A stretch of DNA of 6,425 nt, from contig JAURMN010000069.1 of assembly GCA_030830725.1 (NCBI GenBank), forward strand, positions 1-6,425, read 5' to 3'. Positions 6,091 to 6,425 of the stretch are shown here, one piece after another. The notes beneath the pieces are model-generated. The model saw only the letters and a program-made list of their open reading frames with translations. It searched no databases and had not been told where the DNA came from. Every line of letters starts with the position of its first letter. Positions within the stretch are counted from its first letter, which is position 1. Position numbers and translations under genes: made by a program. The stretch comes from Balneolales bacterium (GTDB lineage Bacteria; Bacteroidota; Rhodothermia; Balneolales; Balneolaceae).

Positions 6091-6425
6091 TGGAAGACAT
6101 GATGAAGGCGCTTTCTCAATGCGTAACAACGACATCAGTCTCGTTCTTGGGTGAACCCTATCGAGGAAAAGTACGAGATGTTTACGCCCTTGGAGAAGAA
6201 AGATTGGGCATTATCGTCACAGATCGAATTTCAGCATTCGATTTTATTATGCGACAAGCGATTCCGTTCAAGGGACAGATCCTGAATCAACTGGCCGCAT
6301 TTTCTCTCCGACATGTGGAGGATATTGTCGGTACACATCTTTTGGAAGTACCTCATCCTAATGTCACGATTGCGAAAAAATGCGACCCATTCCCGGTGGA
6401 GGTCGTAGTGAGAGGGTATTTGACT
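6090..6425 (+). CDS. purC: SAICAR synthase, N-terminal part (cut by window edge)
   Basis: Phosphoribosylaminoimidazole-succinocarboxamide synthase joins aspartate to CAIR using ATP in de novo purine synthesis, in the cytoplasm. The visible 112 residues carry YRGKVRDVY (24-32, the nucleotide-binding start), TDRISAFDFIM (44-54), IPFKGQILNQLAAF (58-71) and PFPVEVVVRGYLT (100-112). The last is the start of family signature 1, where GS normally follows. The spacing and the TDRISAFDFIM and KGQILNQL segments look like the longer (about 300-residue) ADE1-like bacterial form rather than the roughly 237-residue E. coli form. The ATG at 6090 overlaps the lacI TGA by one base. In-frame ATGs at 6099 and 6102 are alternatives, and GGAAG at 6092-6096 is five bases before the latter, so the true start may be four codons later. 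The gene continues past the window. Confidence 0.95.
   Translation, partial: MEDMMKALSQCVTTTSVSFLGEPYRGKVRDVYALGEERLGIIVTDRISAFDFIMRQAIPFKGQILNQLAAFSLRHVEDIVGTHLLEVPHPNVTIAKKCDPFPVEVVVRGYLT

Overview
The window reads as chromosomal DNA from a Bacteroidota- or Balneolota/Rhodothermota-type Gram-negative bacterium of moderate, slightly AT-rich composition. This is an inference from three things: a SusC/RagA-type TonB-dependent receptor with its N-terminal carboxypeptidase-regulatory-like domain, a biotin carboxylase longer than the usual form with a C-terminal tail, and several genes without clear Shine-Dalgarno sites. No mobile element, CRISPR array, tRNA or rRNA was seen. Gene order looks intact, and all six genes appear functional or simply cut by the window edge.

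Layout: five genes run leftward on the minus strand. In transcription order they are a phytoene/squalene synthase (crtB-like, 4936-3833), a stand-alone biotin carboxylase (3807-2257), MurNAc-6-phosphate etherase murQ (2254-1343), a small TonB-like energy transducer (1374-694), and, after a 324-bp non-coding gap, the first 123 codons of a SusC-type outer-membrane receptor (369 to the window edge). The first four are tightly packed (25 bp, 2 bp and a 32-bp overlap), so they are probably one operon. Two genes run rightward: a LacI-family regulator (5053-6090) and the first 112 codons of purC (6090 to the window edge), which overlap by one base. The 116-bp divergent region between crtB and lacI holds a perfect 10-bp palindrome and a weak Bacteroidota-like promoter match.

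How the genes may work together: the leftward operon mixes isoprenoid synthesis, acyl-CoA carboxylation, peptidoglycan sugar recycling and TonB energisation. That reads as a cell-envelope-flavoured housekeeping cluster rather than one pathway. The murQ/TonB/SusC run suggests, without proving, a link between outer-membrane uptake and amino-sugar catabolism. The LacI regulator keeps the residues expected for sugar-type effectors, but its coupling to purC leaves a purine-related role open. I do not see a clearly new biological system; the points worth a second look are local ones of gene overlap, operon make-up and possible operator sites.
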